Shown: positions 16,426 through 23,908 of the stretch, in pieces
How the letters are laid out: each line of letters opens with the position of its first letter
How positions within the stretch are numbered: the first letter of the stretch is position 1
Source of the DNA: Scatosoma sp045537295
Lineage (GTDB): Bacteria > Bacillota > Clostridia > Christensenellales > Borkfalkiaceae
Direction: 5' to 3'
Assembly (NCBI GenBank): GCA_045537295.1
Contig: JAZSPG010000070.1
Coordinates: 1-64,000, forward strand
Length of the DNA stretch: 64,000 bases
Translations under genes and position numbers: made by a program
The notes under the pieces: generated by a model
What the model saw: the letters and a program-made list of their open reading frames with translations, nothing else
Told to the model about the DNA's origin: nothing
Databases searched by the model: none

Positions 16426-19400
16426 ATAAGGCTCTGATAGATTCTACGGGTTTTTTCTTCGCGGCGTTCCAAACGGGCAGGAAGGTCGCGATAACCGCCG
16501 TGAGAACGGCGATACCCAAAAGAACGAGTACGGACATAAAGCCAAACACGAACAGCGCCGCGCCGAGCATATCTACGATAGCTTGGTTGATTATATTGCA
16601 TACGAGTACGCTACCGACGATACCCAAAAGGATACAGATAGCGGTGATGGTGAACGATTCCGAGAAGAAAATTTTGAATACGTCCAAACTTCTCGCGCCC
16701 ACCGCGCGCAAAATACCGATTTCCTTTTTCTTATGCGAGATGGAAATGGAAATGAAGTTGGATAACAGCAACGCCGCGAACACCGCAATTACCAGTCCTA
16801 CGTACAGGAATATTTTGGACATTTCGGTAATCATACCGTCCGCTTGTTCAAAACTGTCGATAATCGAACATTCTAAGGCGAACCGCAAATCGTTTTCGTC
16901 AAAACCGTCGTTTTGGTACAGCGCTATAATTTTGTCCGTAACCGCGTCCGATTTGTCGTAGGGGATAAATATCGTGGAATACACCGCGTTTTCGTCGGGA
17001 ACGAATTTCGTCGTCGTTTCCGAGTAGTAGTCCAAGGTCACCTTTTGTGTACTCCAAAGCGTCGTCGCCACCTCGTCGGATAAGTACGCGGGATACTGCG
17101 CAAAGTAGCTGTCCTCTCTCGTGAAACCGATAACCGTGAAGGTGTATTCTTCGCCGAATCTTTGTTGCGAACGGTTGTCGAATAAGTACGCCTTAAAGGT
17201 GAACGAAAGGTCGTTTTCTTGAATATAAGCTAAAAGTACGCGGGCAAATTCGTCCAGCTCGTTTTGGGTATAGTAAGTTGGCTCTTGCGTTTCAGGGTCC
17301 CAGCGATACCCGTTACTAAATTCGCTTAAAGCAAATTGAATATCTTTAATTTCCTGTATGGGCGCGTAATCCGCTTTCCAAGCGGTGTAAATTGCGTACA
17401 GTTCCGCGTCCGTTTCCGTAGGGATATAACTTTCTTCGCCGTTTTCCCAGTAATATAACGTATTCCACGGGTCGAAGTCGGGGTCGAAGTCGGGACTATC
17501 GGAGTTGCATCTGCTTAACGCGCGTAACTGTCCGACGTAATTTTTCGGCTCGATTGCTAAGCGGTAATTTTCTTCCGCGGTAAATTTTTGTTGTTCGAGA
17601 ACTGGGTTTAACAAGGTGTAAAGCAGTTGTTGCGTAACCACCGTTTCGTTACCGCTTGGCGCGGTTTTGTTTGCGTCGAACGCGTAAACCGTACCGCTCG
17701 ATTTTTGCGAGAATGCGGAGTACGCACCGTTTTGGTAATCGTCAAACCTGTATTCCTGCGTGTCCTTATCGTAAAATCCTACGCTTAAAGACTTGTATTC
17801 AAACGCGGACGAACCGTAGTAGTACTGGTTGCGGGAAACGAGGGCTTCCAGCGTTTCTTCGCTAACGAACGCAAGCTGATAAAATCCGTCCTGCAATTCT
17901 TTTTCCAAACCGCTTATCAACGAATAATTATCCGTCGTACCCGATTTAATGGGTTCGTATTTGCTCGGCAAATCGTCCGTTTGGAAGATACCCGTAATTT
18001 TGTATTCGTCGCCGTTCAAATTGATTTTTTGTCCGATTACGTCGTCGAGTTGTTCGAGCGTTTTCGTGCTATCCAACAGCTTACATTCCTTAATGACGTT
18101 CGCCGTGTAAGAAGAAACGGCGATTTCGCCTTTTGCGGTGGGATAGCTACCTAAGGTAATTTTTGCGCGCAACGCGTGGGTTTGGGGTAAATACGCGAAA
18201 TAACGGATAGTGCTTTGCCAGTATTTCGACGGGGTTTGTACCGAGAACGAGTTTTGTATACGAAGCGCACCGAAGGTCGTGTCGCCGTAGACGGAAGTAT
18301 AATAAGCGATTTCCTCGTCGGTGAAGTTTGCGTCGTTAAAGCTCGTGTATTCGTGGTCGAGTACGCCGTTATAATAGTTTTTCGAATGCGTTTGGTATTG
18401 TTTAGCCAAGCGGATAGTGGATAAATTAGATTCCTGCAAGGTGCGTTTGAGCGTAGCGGTGCTTTCGTAGAAAGTCATCGTGGATAAAAGCCCGAACAAA
18501 ACGAACGCTATCGTGCATAAGAGAATGGTGAAGAACAAACGGAAAGGCTTAGTTTTTAAGCCCGAAACACCAATTTTGACCGCGTGGCGCATCGGGAGTT
18601 TGGAACGGATAAATTTGCTTTCCTCGCTCGTATACGATTTTTTATCCAGCGTTTTTTCGTCGGTGTCGCGGAACACTTCCTTTTGTCCGTCGTCGGTAAT
18701 TCTGGATACTTCCTTGAAATTTTTAACGTCTTTTTCCCCGCCCGCGATAATGACGTCGGCGTCGTTCTTTTTCAAAAACGCTTTAATTTCCTTGAAATCC
18801 GCGTCGGACAAATCCGAACCCTTTTTAATGCAAAGCGTGTCGCCGACGACGGTTACGTTTTCGCTTATCGCCGTTTGGCTTTCTTGCGTTTTGGAAACGT
18901 CGGATAAAATCTTACCGTCCTTTAATTCGATAATTCTATCGCCGTATAATTCGGCAAACTCTCTATCGTGCGAAACGACGATAACTAATTTGTCCTTAGA
19001 CAGCTTTTTCAAGGTATCGAAAACCTGTTTACCCGTGTTCGAATCGAGCGCGCCCGTCGGTTCGTCCGCCATAATAATCTCAGGTGCTTTGATTAACGCT
19101 CTGGCAATCGCGATTCTCTGTTTTTGCCCGCCCGAAAGGGTGTTGGGCTTGCGCTTGGCGTAACCGCTTAAATCCACCTGTTCCAAAAGCTCGGCAATGG
19201 CTTTTTTGTCTTTGGGCTTGCCTTGAAGCTCTAACGCCAAAGCGATATTGTCCTCTACGGTAAATTCGTTAAGGATATTGTATTCTTGGAAAATAAAACC
19301 GATAAAGGTGTTACGGTAGCTGTCGAAATCGCTTTGGGAAAAGCTTTTGCTACTTCTGCCTTTTACGATAATTTCGCCGTCGGTTGGATTGTCTAATCCC

Positions 19401-19558
19401 CCGCAAACGTTCAAAAGCGTGGATTTACCGCTACCGCTTTTACCGAGCAGGAATACCATACCTTTTTCCGGAAAGCGCAGGGACACGTCGTTGAGCGCGT
19501 AAACGTCCGCTCCGCCTTTCGTTTTATAAACTTTCGTTAAATGAGATACTTCTAACAT
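16424..19558 (-). CDS. ABC transporter, fused ATPase and FtsX-type permease (MacB-like)
   Basis: A single polypeptide of 1044 residues. Residues 1-220 are a MacB/LolD-type ATPase with Walker A GKSGSGKST, signature LSGGQ and Walker B IIMADEPTGALDS. A linker of about 110 residues leads to the first membrane helix (LFFTILLCTIAFVLFGLL), then a very large extracytoplasmic domain of about 500 residues rich in Tyr and Asp, and three C-terminal helices of the FtsX family with the cytoplasmic signature KKKEIGILRAVGA. MacB-type proteins act as mechanotransducers that export peptides or respond to them rather than classical permeases. Start ATG 19558 is chosen for CGGAGG 10 bases upstream and because the promoter overlaps the longer frame. 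No two-component system is adjacent, so the substrate is unknown. Confidence 0.92.
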   Translation of the reverse strand: MLEVSHLTKVYKTKGGADVYALNDVSLRFPEKGMVFLLGKSGSGKSTLLNVCGGLDNPTDGEIIVKGRSSKSFSQSDFDSYRNTFIGFIFQEYNILNEFTVEDNIALALELQGKPKDKKAIAELLEQVDLSGYAKRKPNTLSGGQKQRIAIARALIKAPEIIMADEPTGALDSNTGKQVFDTLKKLSKDKLVIVVSHDREFAELYGDRIIELKDGKILSDVSKTQESQTAISENVTVVGDTLCIKKGSDLSDADFKEIKAFLKKNDADVIIAGGEKDVKNFKEVSRITDDGQKEVFRDTDEKTLDKKSYTSEESKFIRSKLPMRHAVKIGVSGLKTKPFRLFFTILLCTIAFVLFGLLSTMTFYESTATLKRTLQESNLSTIRLAKQYQTHSKNYYNGVLDHEYTSFNDANFTDEEIAYYTSVYGDTTFGALRIQNSFSVQTPSKYWQSTIRYFAYLPQTHALRAKITLGSYPTAKGEIAVSSYTANVIKECKLLDSTKTLEQLDDVIGQKINLNGDEYKITGIFQTDDLPSKYEPIKSGTTDNYSLISGLEKELQDGFYQLAFVSEETLEALVSRNQYYYGSSAFEYKSLSVGFYDKDTQEYRFDDYQNGAYSAFSQKSSGTVYAFDANKTAPSGNETVVTQQLLYTLLNPVLEQQKFTAEENYRLAIEPKNYVGQLRALSRCNSDSPDFDPDFDPWNTLYYWENGEESYIPTETDAELYAIYTAWKADYAPIQEIKDIQFALSEFSNGYRWDPETQEPTYYTQNELDEFARVLLAYIQENDLSFTFKAYLFDNRSQQRFGEEYTFTVIGFTREDSYFAQYPAYLSDEVATTLWSTQKVTLDYYSETTTKFVPDENAVYSTIFIPYDKSDAVTDKIIALYQNDGFDENDLRFALECSIIDSFEQADGMITEMSKIFLYVGLVIAVFAALLLSNFISISISHKKKEIGILRAVGARSLDVFKIFFSESFTITAICILLGIVGSVLVCNIINQAIVDMLGAALFVFGFMSVLVLLGIAVLTAVIATFLPVWNAAKKKPVESIRAL

Positions 19559-19580
19559 TTTATTATAGCCTCCGAGCATT

Positions 19581-19609
19581 AGTATACCATAAAGATAGAC
19601 AAAGCGCAA
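19581..19609 (-). promoter_or_regulatory. Sigma-A promoter of the ABC transporter
   Basis: Minus strand TTGCGC (19609-19604), 17 bases, TATACT (19586-19581), ending about 23 bases before the start codon. Confidence 0.6.
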
Positions 19610-19650
19610 CAAAATGAAAGAAAAAATTTTTTAATTAAAGGAAAATAAAA

Positions 19651-19676
19651 AACGGGCGTTCGTCCAAACGCCCGTT
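19651..19676 (-). terminator. Terminator of the DeoR gene
   Basis: On the minus strand AACGGGCGTT / AACGCCCGTT with a 6-base loop, followed by a T-rich tract. Confidence 0.85.
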
Positions 19677-19680
19677 ACCG

Positions 19681-19710
19681 TTGCGGTATATTGCGGTATA
19701 TTGCGGTATA
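19681..19710. repeat. Three tandem copies of a 10-bp unit
   Basis: TTGCGGTATA repeated three times without change, in the 3' untranslated region between the DeoR stop codon and its terminator. The 10-bp period equals about one helical turn. Confidence 0.95.
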
Positions 19711-19715
19711 AAAAA

Positions 19716-20474
19716 TTAGATAACGACGATATTTTTTTGGCGGAAGAGTTCTTTCAAACCCTCGGGGAACGCGTCGTCGGTGATTAATACGCTGATATCT
19801 TCCACGCGCGCAAAGGTATAGGGTTTGATTTTGCCGACCTTCGAGCTGTCCAGCATAATATAGGTGAATTTTGCGCGGTTGCAGATAAGTTTTAATAAAT
19901 CCGCTTCCGTTTGCGAACCGCAGGCAAACCCCGTTTCCGCCGTAAACGCCGACGCACCGATAATCGCGAACTCAAAATTCGCGTCGGTGAAATACGCGGA
20001 CGCGAGCGAGGACGCCGTGGATAAATTTTCTTTAATCAACGGTCCGCCTAATAAATTGATAGCGATATTTTGTTTTTTGGAAAGCTCGGTGGCAACCGCC
20101 AAACCGTTGGTGAAGATGTTGCAGGGGATATCGGGCAGTTCTTTTGCCAAATACAGCGCGGTTGTGCCTGCGTCGAGGAAGATGGAAACGCCTTCTTCGA
20201 TAAGCTCGGACGCTTTTTGCGCGATACGGATTTTTTCGTCGGAGTGCATTACCGTTTTTTTGGTGTACGGTACGCCCGAAGTCTTTTGCACTTCCTTGGT
20301 GGACATAGCTCCGCCCCGAACCCGAATGATTTTACCTTCTTGTTCTAAGAGCAACAAATCCCTGCGCAAAGTCATTTGCGAAACGGACGGGAAAAATTGC
20401 TTAATTTGCGTTAAAGTGAGTTTCCCGCGCTTATCGATAAGCTCGGCAAGTTCGGCAATACGCGTTCTTTTCAT
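19716..20474 (-). CDS. DeoR family transcriptional regulator
   Basis: Second DeoR-type regulator in the window (252 residues). N-terminal winged HTH (residues 4-57, LTLTQIKQFFPSVSQMTLRRDL), the RVRGGA linker, and a DeoRC phosphosugar sensor with LDAGTTA, FTNGL and LLGG. ATG 20474 is chosen because GGAGG lies 7 bases upstream; the longer frame runs through the promoter. It is divergent from an HTH-tailed protein gene and has no sugar operon beside it, so it is an orphan regulator here. Short TTGTTC-type repeats between its promoter and the divergent gene may be operators, but I could not define a clear palindrome. Confidence 0.9.
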   Translation of the reverse strand: MKRTRIAELAELIDKRGKLTLTQIKQFFPSVSQMTLRRDLLLLEQEGKIIRVRGGAMSTKEVQKTSGVPYTKKTVMHSDEKIRIAQKASELIEEGVSIFLDAGTTALYLAKELPDIPCNIFTNGLAVATELSKKQNIAINLLGGPLIKENLSTASSLASAYFTDANFEFAIIGASAFTAETGFACGSQTEADLLKLICNRAKFTYIMLDSSKVGKIKPYTFARVEDISVLITDDAFPEGLKELFRQKNIVVI

Positions 20475-20513
20475 AAATTTATCCTCCTTAACGAAACGCA
20501 TTTCGTATGAAAA

Positions 20514-20542
20514 ATAGTAACATAAACGAACAAAAAAATCAA
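20514..20542 (-). promoter_or_regulatory. Promoter of the DeoR gene
   Basis: Minus strand TTGATT (20542-20537), 17 bases, TACTAT (20519-20514). Confidence 0.55.
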
Positions 20543-20672
20543 GTAAACGGCGGTATTTCCGTTCAAATTTTTCATTTTTGTTCACTTTTTTTGTGAAAAG
20601 AGAAAAAACTGAACGCTTTTTCTGTATTTTCTGTATTTTGCGGACGGAACGCGCGCCCGCGCGTAAAAACGG

Positions 20673-20701
20673 TTGCGTTTTTTTTGCGAGTGTGTTATAA
20701 T
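20673..20701 (+). promoter_or_regulatory. Promoter of the HTH-tailed protein gene
   Basis: TTGCGT (20673-20678), 17 bases, TATAAT (20696-20701). Confidence 0.65.
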
Positions 20702-20731
20702 AAGACCCAAGCGGAAATTAGGGAGAGAAAA

Positions 20732-21358
20732 ATGTTTGATTTTATCGCGGATTTAGACGAATATTTTTGTGAGAAGTACGCAAACTACGACAAGCTTTGC
20801 GTGTTACCGGGCTACCGTATGCCCAAAATGCAGGATTCCAAGGTGGACGAGTTCGGCAGGACGTACGCCTATACTTTGCCTGCGGACACGATGCGTCTTG
20901 CGTTACAGGAAAATAAAACGGAACTGTTAAAGACCTTAAAAGAGCGCATAACCGACAAAACCTTTTCCTTTTCTTTTCGGACGGTAGGATTTTTCTCGCG
21001 GATACGCAATGCGTTTTCCAAATACGCTCCGCACAAATGGCTGAAAGCTACGCTTGCTCGCAACGCGGTGACGGCGGAAGAGGCGGGGCAGGCGTTGGAT
21101 ATTGCGCCTGAAATTTGGCAAGGTATCGTAAAGGGCAAATATCTACCGACGAAAAATACCTTGTTTTCGTTGGCGTTGACGGCGCATATCGGTGCGGAAG
21201 ATATGAAAAACTTGTTTTTAATCAACGGTTACGAATGGGATTTTACTATCGAAAAGGACGTCGTAATTTGTTATTTGTTAGAACAAAAAGTATTCAACCG
21301 CGATATGATTGACAGGGCGCTTGAAGAATACGGTATCGGTAATTTGTTTATAAAATAA
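20732..21358 (+). CDS. Hypothetical protein with a C-terminal HTH-like module
   Basis: 208 residues, soluble. The C-terminal half (about 105-205: APEIWQGIVKGKYLPTKNT, ALTAHIGAEDMKNLFLINGY, VVICYLLEQKVFNRDMIDRAL) resembles the helical HTH-like tail carried by many Clostridial macrodomain and VWA-type proteins, where the core reads roughly KLFSKIR..YRPSK.TALALAIAL.L...E...LL..AGY. Here it is fused instead to an unassigned N-terminal half of about 100 residues with no catalytic motif that I can see. ATG 20732 is required, since transcription from the promoter at 20673-20701 starts beyond the earlier codons of the frame; AGGGAGAG precedes it. Function unknown. Confidence 0.7.
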   Translation: MFDFIADLDEYFCEKYANYDKLCVLPGYRMPKMQDSKVDEFGRTYAYTLPADTMRLALQENKTELLKTLKERITDKTFSFSFRTVGFFSRIRNAFSKYAPHKWLKATLARNAVTAEEAGQALDIAPEIWQGIVKGKYLPTKNTLFSLALTAHIGAEDMKNLFLINGYEWDFTIEKDVVICYLLEQKVFNRDMIDRALEEYGIGNLFIK

Positions 21359-21368
21359 GCAAAAACAG

Positions 21369-21397
21369 TTGCAATCTTTTTGAAAGTTTGCTATAAT
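21369..21397 (+). promoter_or_regulatory. Promoter of the T-box leader
   Basis: TTGCAA (21369-21374), 17 bases, TATAAT (21392-21397); predicted start of the leader near 21404. Confidence 0.7.
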
Positions 21398-21403
21398 AAT
21401 AAA

Positions 21404-21666
21404 AAATAGAATATACCGAGCGGAAAAAGAGTACCGAATTTTTCTTTGCCGTTACAGAGAATTTCGCCGTAGGCTGAAAGCGGAATAGGGCAAGGTTGTT
21501 TGGGAAAGTGCGTTTTCGCGTTTGAGGTCGGACTAATCCTCCGCGGTAGCCTCCGTTACGGGCAAACGAGGAAAAATCCTTTTTGGTTAAGGGATTTTTT
21601 GAAATAAAGTGGAACAGCGGTTAACAGCGCCTTTATACTATAATAGTATAAGGGCGCGTTTTTTAA
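21404..21666 (+). promoter_or_regulatory. T-box riboswitch, tRNA-Cys specific
   Basis: Leader RNA of about 260 bases that reads tRNA-Cys charging. Stem I shows AGTA (21430-433) opposite a GAA-containing specifier region, pairing CCGAA/TTTGG and CTTTGCC/GGCAAGG, and the distal AGAGA (21456-460) and GCTGAAAG elements. TGC at 21509-511 is the likely specifier codon. A GTTTG/CAAAC pairing and a hairpin at about 21573-21601 follow (stems II and III). The T-box sequence AAGTGGAACAGCGG (21607-620) presents TGGA, complementary to the UCCA end of tRNA-Cys (discriminator U). The competing terminator is GCGCCTTTATACTA (627-640) against 644-657 with T7. Downstream genes are cysE and cysS, which fits exactly. 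Confidence 0.9.
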
Positions 21667-21696
21667 TAAAGTTTTATCGAATAAGGAGGTAAAAAT

Positions 21697-22365
21697 ATGT
21701 GGTTTAAGAATTTACGCGAAGACGTAAAAGCGGCGAAACGCAACGACCCCGCCGCCCGCAACGCGTTTGAAATTTTGCTCACTTACTCGGGCGTACACGC
21801 ATTGTCGTGGCATAGAGTCGCGTATTTTTTTCATAAAATAAAACTCAAACTTATTGCAAGAATAATCAGCCAGATGGCGCGGTTTTTCACGGGTATTGAA
21901 ATTCACCCCGCGGCGAAAATCGAGGGGGGCGTGTTTATCGACCACGGCGCAGGCGTCGTTATCGGCGAAACGGCGGAGGTGCATAAGGGAACGGTCATTT
22001 ACCAAGGCGTTACCTTAGGCGGTACGGGCAAGGAACGCGGAAAACGCCACCCGACGATTATGGAGGACGTGGTACTGAGTGCGGGCGCGAAAGTTTTGGG
22101 CGGTTTTACCGTCGGCAAAGGCGCGAAAATCGGCGCGGGCGCGGTGGTGTTAAAGGAAGTTCCGCCGTACGCGACGGTGGTGGGAATCCCCGGGCGCGTC
22201 GTGCGGATACGGACGCCTGAAAGCGAGGATAAAATCCATGCGGGCATAATTGCGGTGGAGGCGTTGAACGCCGAAATCCACGCGGAGGAGCTGGCGCGAA
22301 AGGAAGAAGAGGCAAAGAGAAAGGCGCAAATCGCCGAAGCAAAACGGAGCGGTAAAAAGGAGTAA
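21697..22365 (+). CDS. cysE: Serine O-acetyltransferase
   Basis: Transfers acetyl from acetyl-CoA to serine, giving O-acetylserine for cysteine synthesis. Left-handed beta-helix hexapeptide enzyme of the short EpsC type: N-terminal helices (residues 1-60), then FTGIEIHPAAKIEGGVFIDHG and GVVIGETAEV with the catalytic His-Asp region, GGTGKERGKRHPTI loop and GAGAVVLKEVP. Residues about 190-222 form a charged Lys/Glu-rich helical tail. AAGGAGG precedes the ATG. It is the first gene behind the Cys T-box and is followed by cysS after 5 bases, so synthesis of cysteine and its loading onto tRNA are induced together. Confidence 0.97.
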   Translation: MWFKNLREDVKAAKRNDPAARNAFEILLTYSGVHALSWHRVAYFFHKIKLKLIARIISQMARFFTGIEIHPAAKIEGGVFIDHGAGVVIGETAEVHKGTVIYQGVTLGGTGKERGKRHPTIMEDVVLSAGAKVLGGFTVGKGAKIGAGAVVLKEVPPYATVVGIPGRVVRIRTPESEDKIHAGIIAVEALNAEIHAEELARKEEEAKRKAQIAEAKRSGKKE

Positions 22366-22370
22366 AAAAT

Positions 22371-23819
22371 ATGAAAATTTATAATTCGTTGACCAAGAGA
22401 AAGGAAGAATTTATCCCCCTGCAAGAGAACAAGGTGAAGATGTACGCCTGCGGGATTACGGTGAGCGGAGAGGCGCATATCGGGCACGGCTATCAAGCGT
22501 TAATTTACGATATTATGCGGAAATACTTGAAAAAATCGGGGTATGACGTGACGTATGCGCGCAACTATACGGACGTGGACGATAAAATTATCGCAAAATC
22601 GCGCGAAACGGGTATTCCCGCCGACGAATACGCCAAGCAGATGATTGAAAATATCAACGGTGTGATGGCGAAATTCCGCGTGGATGACCCGGATTTATGG
22701 TTAAAGGCTACGGAAAATATCGAAAATATCATTGAGTTTATCAGCGTTTTGATAGAAAAAGGTCACGCGTATCCCGCGTCTAACGGTGACGTATACTTTG
22801 ACGTAGCGAGTTTCCCAGGTTATGGAAAACTTTCCAACCGTAACGTAGAGGACGCGCTGGACGGCGTGCGGGTAGATAACGACGAGGAAAAGAAAAACGC
22901 TTACGATTTCGCGCTTTGGAAAAGTGCGAAAGAAGGCGAGATTTGCTGGGATTCGCCTTGGGGCAAGGGCAGACCGGGTTGGCATATCGAATGTTCGGCA
23001 ATGAACAGAGAGGCATTCGGCGAACAAATTGACATTCACGGCGGGGGCAGGGATTTGATTTTCCCACACCACGAAAACGAAATCGCGCAAACGGAAGCGC
23101 TCACGGGTAAGCAGTTCGTAAAATACTGGACGCATAACGGGCTTATCAAAGTCAACGGTCAAAAGATGAGCAAGTCTTTGGGCAATAGCTTGCTGTTGGC
23201 GGATTTATTAGAAAAATACTCGGACGAGGCGATTAAATTCGCGCTTTTGCAAACAAATTATAGAAACGATATCAATATCACGAACGACTTGTTCCCCGAC
23301 GCCGAAAAGCATTTGTACGAGTTCTATTCTATCTTGGCGTGGGTGGATAGGGTAATGGACAAATTGCGGGGCAGAGAGCTTAGCTTGACCAACGACGAGG
23401 CGGTAAAAGCGGGTGAAATCGCCGAAAAAGTGGATAAAGAATTCAACGCTTGTATGGACGACGATTTCAATACGGCGCTGGCGCTTTCCAATTTGTTCGG
23501 GTATTTCAAGGAAATGAAAAAAATGCTCAGCGTCGGCAAAACGGGCGATTTATTCGGTGCGCTTGCGTACGCCGTGCAAATTAAAAAAACCTATTCGCTT
23601 TTGGGGATTTTTGAAAAGAACGCGCAGGAATATACCGCTTGGTACGAGGCGAAAAACGCGTCGAGCGTACCTGAGGAAGTACAAAAAATTGCGGAAGAGA
23701 GATGGCAGGCGCGTTTGTCGCGCGACTGGGCGAAGAGCGACGAGCTTAGAGCGAAACTTTCAGAGCTTGGGTACGCGGTAAAAGACAGCAAAACGGGTTA
23801 CGAGCTTATCAAAAATTAA
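22371..23819 (+). CDS. cysS: Cysteinyl-tRNA synthetase
   Basis: Class I synthetase that charges tRNA-Cys. HIGH motif at residues 36-39 (GEAHIGHGYQ), KMSKS at 265-269, zinc ligands including Cys27 and the CSAMN and HHENE motifs, and the C-terminal anticodon-binding helical domain ending near residue 482, normal for the family. AAGGAG precedes the ATG. It is cotranscribed with cysE under the tRNA-Cys T-box. Nothing unusual in the active site. Confidence 0.98.
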   Translation: MKIYNSLTKRKEEFIPLQENKVKMYACGITVSGEAHIGHGYQALIYDIMRKYLKKSGYDVTYARNYTDVDDKIIAKSRETGIPADEYAKQMIENINGVMAKFRVDDPDLWLKATENIENIIEFISVLIEKGHAYPASNGDVYFDVASFPGYGKLSNRNVEDALDGVRVDNDEEKKNAYDFALWKSAKEGEICWDSPWGKGRPGWHIECSAMNREAFGEQIDIHGGGRDLIFPHHENEIAQTEALTGKQFVKYWTHNGLIKVNGQKMSKSLGNSLLLADLLEKYSDEAIKFALLQTNYRNDINITNDLFPDAEKHLYEFYSILAWVDRVMDKLRGRELSLTNDEAVKAGEIAEKVDKEFNACMDDDFNTALALSNLFGYFKEMKKMLSVGKTGDLFGALAYAVQIKKTYSLLGIFEKNAQEYTAWYEAKNASSVPEEVQKIAEERWQARLSRDWAKSDELRAKLSELGYAVKDSKTGYELIKN

Positions 23820-23840
23820 GCGCGAGTTGGGCGAGATTGC

Positions 23841-23870
23841 TTGACAAACTCGAAAGGAAAATTATATAAT
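23841..23870 (+). promoter_or_regulatory. Promoter of alaS
   Basis: TTGACA (23841-23846), 18 bases, TATAAT (23865-23870). The leader of about 30 bases is too short for a T-box. Confidence 0.75.
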
Positions 23871-23908
23871 GTAAAAAAGAAAAAAAGAGAAAAAGAGGAC
23901 GATAAAAG

